From an uncultured Acidobacteriota bacterium (GTDB lineage Bacteria; Acidobacteriota; Terriglobia; Bryobacterales; Bryobacteraceae), in assembly GCA_902826605.1 (NCBI GenBank), contig CADEFM010000001.1, positions 248,001 to 312,000 of the forward strand: a stretch of 64,000 bases of DNA, given 5' to 3'. Made by a program: the position numbers and the translations under genes. This document shows positions 62,464-64,000 of the stretch, in pieces (position 1 is the stretch's first letter; the number at the start of each line of letters is the position of its first letter). Under the pieces are notes generated by a model. That model was not told where the DNA came from. It did not search any database and saw nothing but the letters and a program-made list of their open reading frames with translations.

Positions 62464-64000
62464 TGCCGAACAAGATTGTGCTGGCAGTAACGTTGATCGC
62501 AATATCGCTGGAAGCGCAGGACGCGGCGACGTTCGTCTCCGACACCAAACTCGTCGTTGTCAATGTTGCGGTGAAAGATAAGGCCGGGCGGCCGGCCATG
62601 AATCTTACAAAAGAAGATTTTCTGATCTTCGAAGACAATACTCCACAGAAGCTCGCTGTTTTCGACATACAGGAGATCAGCGCCGAGCCCATTGCGCCTC
62701 TCTCGACCGCTGCACGTCCAGGAACTCTGGAAGAACGCGCACCGATTGCGGTCTCCCGTGATCCAAAACGCTTTCAGGACAAACGTTTGATTGCGCTCTT
62801 TTTCGATTTAACGTCCATGCAGCCGGCCGACCAGCTTCGCACGCGTGATGCGGCGATTAAATTCGTGGAGACGCAATTAACCGCCGCTGACTTGGTATCG
62901 GTGATGACCTTCTCCACCAAGCTGACCGTAGCGGTGGAATTTACGGATGATCGCGAAGCGCTAGTCTCCGCGTTGCGGCAAATTGCCCTGGGCGAGGGCA
63001 GCGAATTGGCTGGGCTTGTCGCAACCGATACCGGCGACGATGACAACACTTTCTCCGGTGACGCCGAATTTAATATCTTCAATACGGATCGTAAGCTGAC
63101 AGCGCTGGAAGATGCTGCGCGCAAGCTCGCTATATATCCCGAAAAGAAAGCGCTCATCTATTTTTCCAGTGGAGTGGAGAAAACGGGGATCGAAAATCAA
63201 TCTCAAATCAAAGCCACGGTGAACGCGGCTGTTCGCGCCAACGTTGCCTTCTATCCGGTGGACGCGCGCGGGCTCACAGCGTCCGCACCTGGCGGCGACG
63301 CTGGTACCGCTTCCCCGCGCGGAACGGCAATCCTCACAGGCGCACGGCAAGGCGCGCAACGCGACAGCTTTAACGATTCTCAGGAAACGCTCTATTCGCT
63401 GGCCGCCGATACCGGTGGCAAGGCTCTGCTCGATTCAAACGATCTTACCCAAGGCATCCGGCAAGCGCAGAACGATATCCGCAGCTATTACACGCTCGGC
63501 TACTATCCCACCAGCGTCGCTGAGGATGGGAAATTTCGGCGTGTGCGCGTGCAACTAGCGCGCGTTGCGCTCGCCAAAGATTTGAAGCTCGATTACCGCA
63601 ACGGCTACTATGCGGCCAAGACCTGGAAACAATTCACCACGGGCGATAAGGAGCGCCAGCTTGAGGAAGCACTCACCCTGGGAGATCCGGTAAGCGAGCT
63701 GCCGCTAGCCCTCGAAGTCGACTATTTCCGCGTCGCTAAGGATCGCTACTTCGTGCCTGTTTCGGTGAAGCTTCCGGGTTCGCTCATTGCATTGGCAAAG
63801 AAGGGCGGCAAGCAAACTACGGATTTCGACTTCATTGGGGAAGTCCGTGACGCCAACGGGCGGCTGGCAGGCGGCGTACGCGATCAGATCACCGTGAAGC
63901 TGACCGATGCCGATGCCGAGCGCTTGGCGGAGCGCCATTTTCAATACGACACGGGCCTTACGCTCGCGCCCGGCGAATACCGGCTGACGTTTCTAGCGCG
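62463..64000 (+). CDS. Secreted VWFA-related protein, C-terminus outside window
   Basis: The ATG at 62463 shares the A of the receptor stop codon (TAATG), so it is translationally coupled. The reading frame is open to the window edge, covering about 512 residues. The signal peptide (to about residue 18) is followed by SDTKLVVVNVAVKDKAGRP, the VWFA-related opening. The metal position reads FDLTSM, so one aspartate is kept but the third site is not. The Ala/Gly-rich TASPRGTAIL region and the LGYYPTS and RVQLAR strand near residue 340-370 match the family, and a C-terminal extension from about residue 385 continues beyond the window. Confidence 0.88.
   Translation, partial: MPNKIVLAVTLIAISLEAQDAATFVSDTKLVVVNVAVKDKAGRPAMNLTKEDFLIFEDNTPQKLAVFDIQEISAEPIAPLSTAARPGTLEERAPIAVSRDPKRFQDKRLIALFFDLTSMQPADQLRTRDAAIKFVETQLTAADLVSVMTFSTKLTVAVEFTDDREALVSALRQIALGEGSELAGLVATDTGDDDNTFSGDAEFNIFNTDRKLTALEDAARKLAIYPEKKALIYFSSGVEKTGIENQSQIKATVNAAVRANVAFYPVDARGLTASAPGGDAGTASPRGTAILTGARQGAQRDSFNDSQETLYSLAADTGGKALLDSNDLTQGIRQAQNDIRSYYTLGYYPTSVAEDGKFRRVRVQLARVALAKDLKLDYRNGYYAAKTWKQFTTGDKERQLEEALTLGDPVSELPLALEVDYFRVAKDRYFVPVSVKLPGSLIALAKKGGKQTTDFDFIGEVRDANGRLAGGVRDQITVKLTDADAERLAERHFQYDTGLTLAPGEYRLTFLA

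Overview
The window looks like a chromosomal piece of an Acidobacteriota genome, most likely from the Solibacter/Bryobacter side (class Terriglobia, order Bryobacterales). The reasons are two secreted VWFA-related proteins of the acidobacterial type, a large Oar-like TonB-dependent receptor with an N-terminal carboxypeptidase-regulatory domain, two small secreted DUF6152 proteins, a DUF1592/DUF1552 pair, and an RpoB with an extra cysteine-rich insertion that I remember from acidobacterial beta subunits. I see no phage, plasmid, insertion sequence or CRISPR array.

Layout. 1-7.6 kb holds secreted accessory proteins: DUF1552 and DUF1592 proteins, an acetyltransferase, a secreted esterase-like hydrolase, then a three-gene run (unknown PDFxGxW-type protein, DUF6152 protein, Tat-exported beta-propeller). 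A tRNA-Ala(GGC) lies at 7.7 kb. 8-13.6 kb holds an HD protein, a three-part SnoaL/ABM/zinc-ribbon protein, DUF6152 and TonB-like proteins, the ribosome-assembly GTPase Der, a VWFA protein and an orphan membrane protein. 14-18.7 kb (minus strand) is a site-2 protease, ClpC, a LolD-type ATPase and an Uma2 nuclease. 18.7-24.3 kb holds a CMD-family protein, an unknown protein, Fur with a directly abutting FHA-GAF-PP2C phosphatase, and a DUF4159/M28 peptidase pair.

24.3-31.9 kb is an envelope glycosylation cluster on the plus strand: GT2 glycosyltransferase, methyltransferase and three large polytopic GT-C-like proteins, with a secreted DinB protein between the second and third. 31.9-37.7 kb holds a secreted triple Rid-domain protein, two small orphan genes separated by a palindrome, the PLP synthase pair pdxS-pdxT, a LolA-like carrier and a secreted protein. 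37.9-48.5 kb is rplA-rplJ-rplL-rpoB-rpoC, ended by a strong terminator; rplK, nusG and secE are not upstream. 48.6-51.7 kb holds an orphan gene, a frameshifted gene remnant, a PLP-dependent trans-sulfuration enzyme, a class II-type cytochrome c and an interspersed palindrome. 51.7-59.1 kb is yebC-ruvC-unknown-TlpA-deoB on plus, converging on a peptidase-MA protein and recJ on minus. The window ends with the Oar-like receptor and an overlapping VWFA gene that runs off the edge.

Most of the window is ordinary core genome with acidobacterial secreted-protein content. The points that most deserve a second look are the site-2 protease whose only well-placed start is ACG, the eight-cysteine RpoB insertion, the detached rplA operon with hairpins before rpoB, the exported triple-Rid protein, the SnoaL/ABM/zinc-ribbon fusion, the palindromes at 33.65 and 51.56 kb, and three phased 13-bp repeats that carry -35 elements. 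I did not find a convincing wholly new multi-gene system. All family calls are from reading the sequence; none was checked by a database search.
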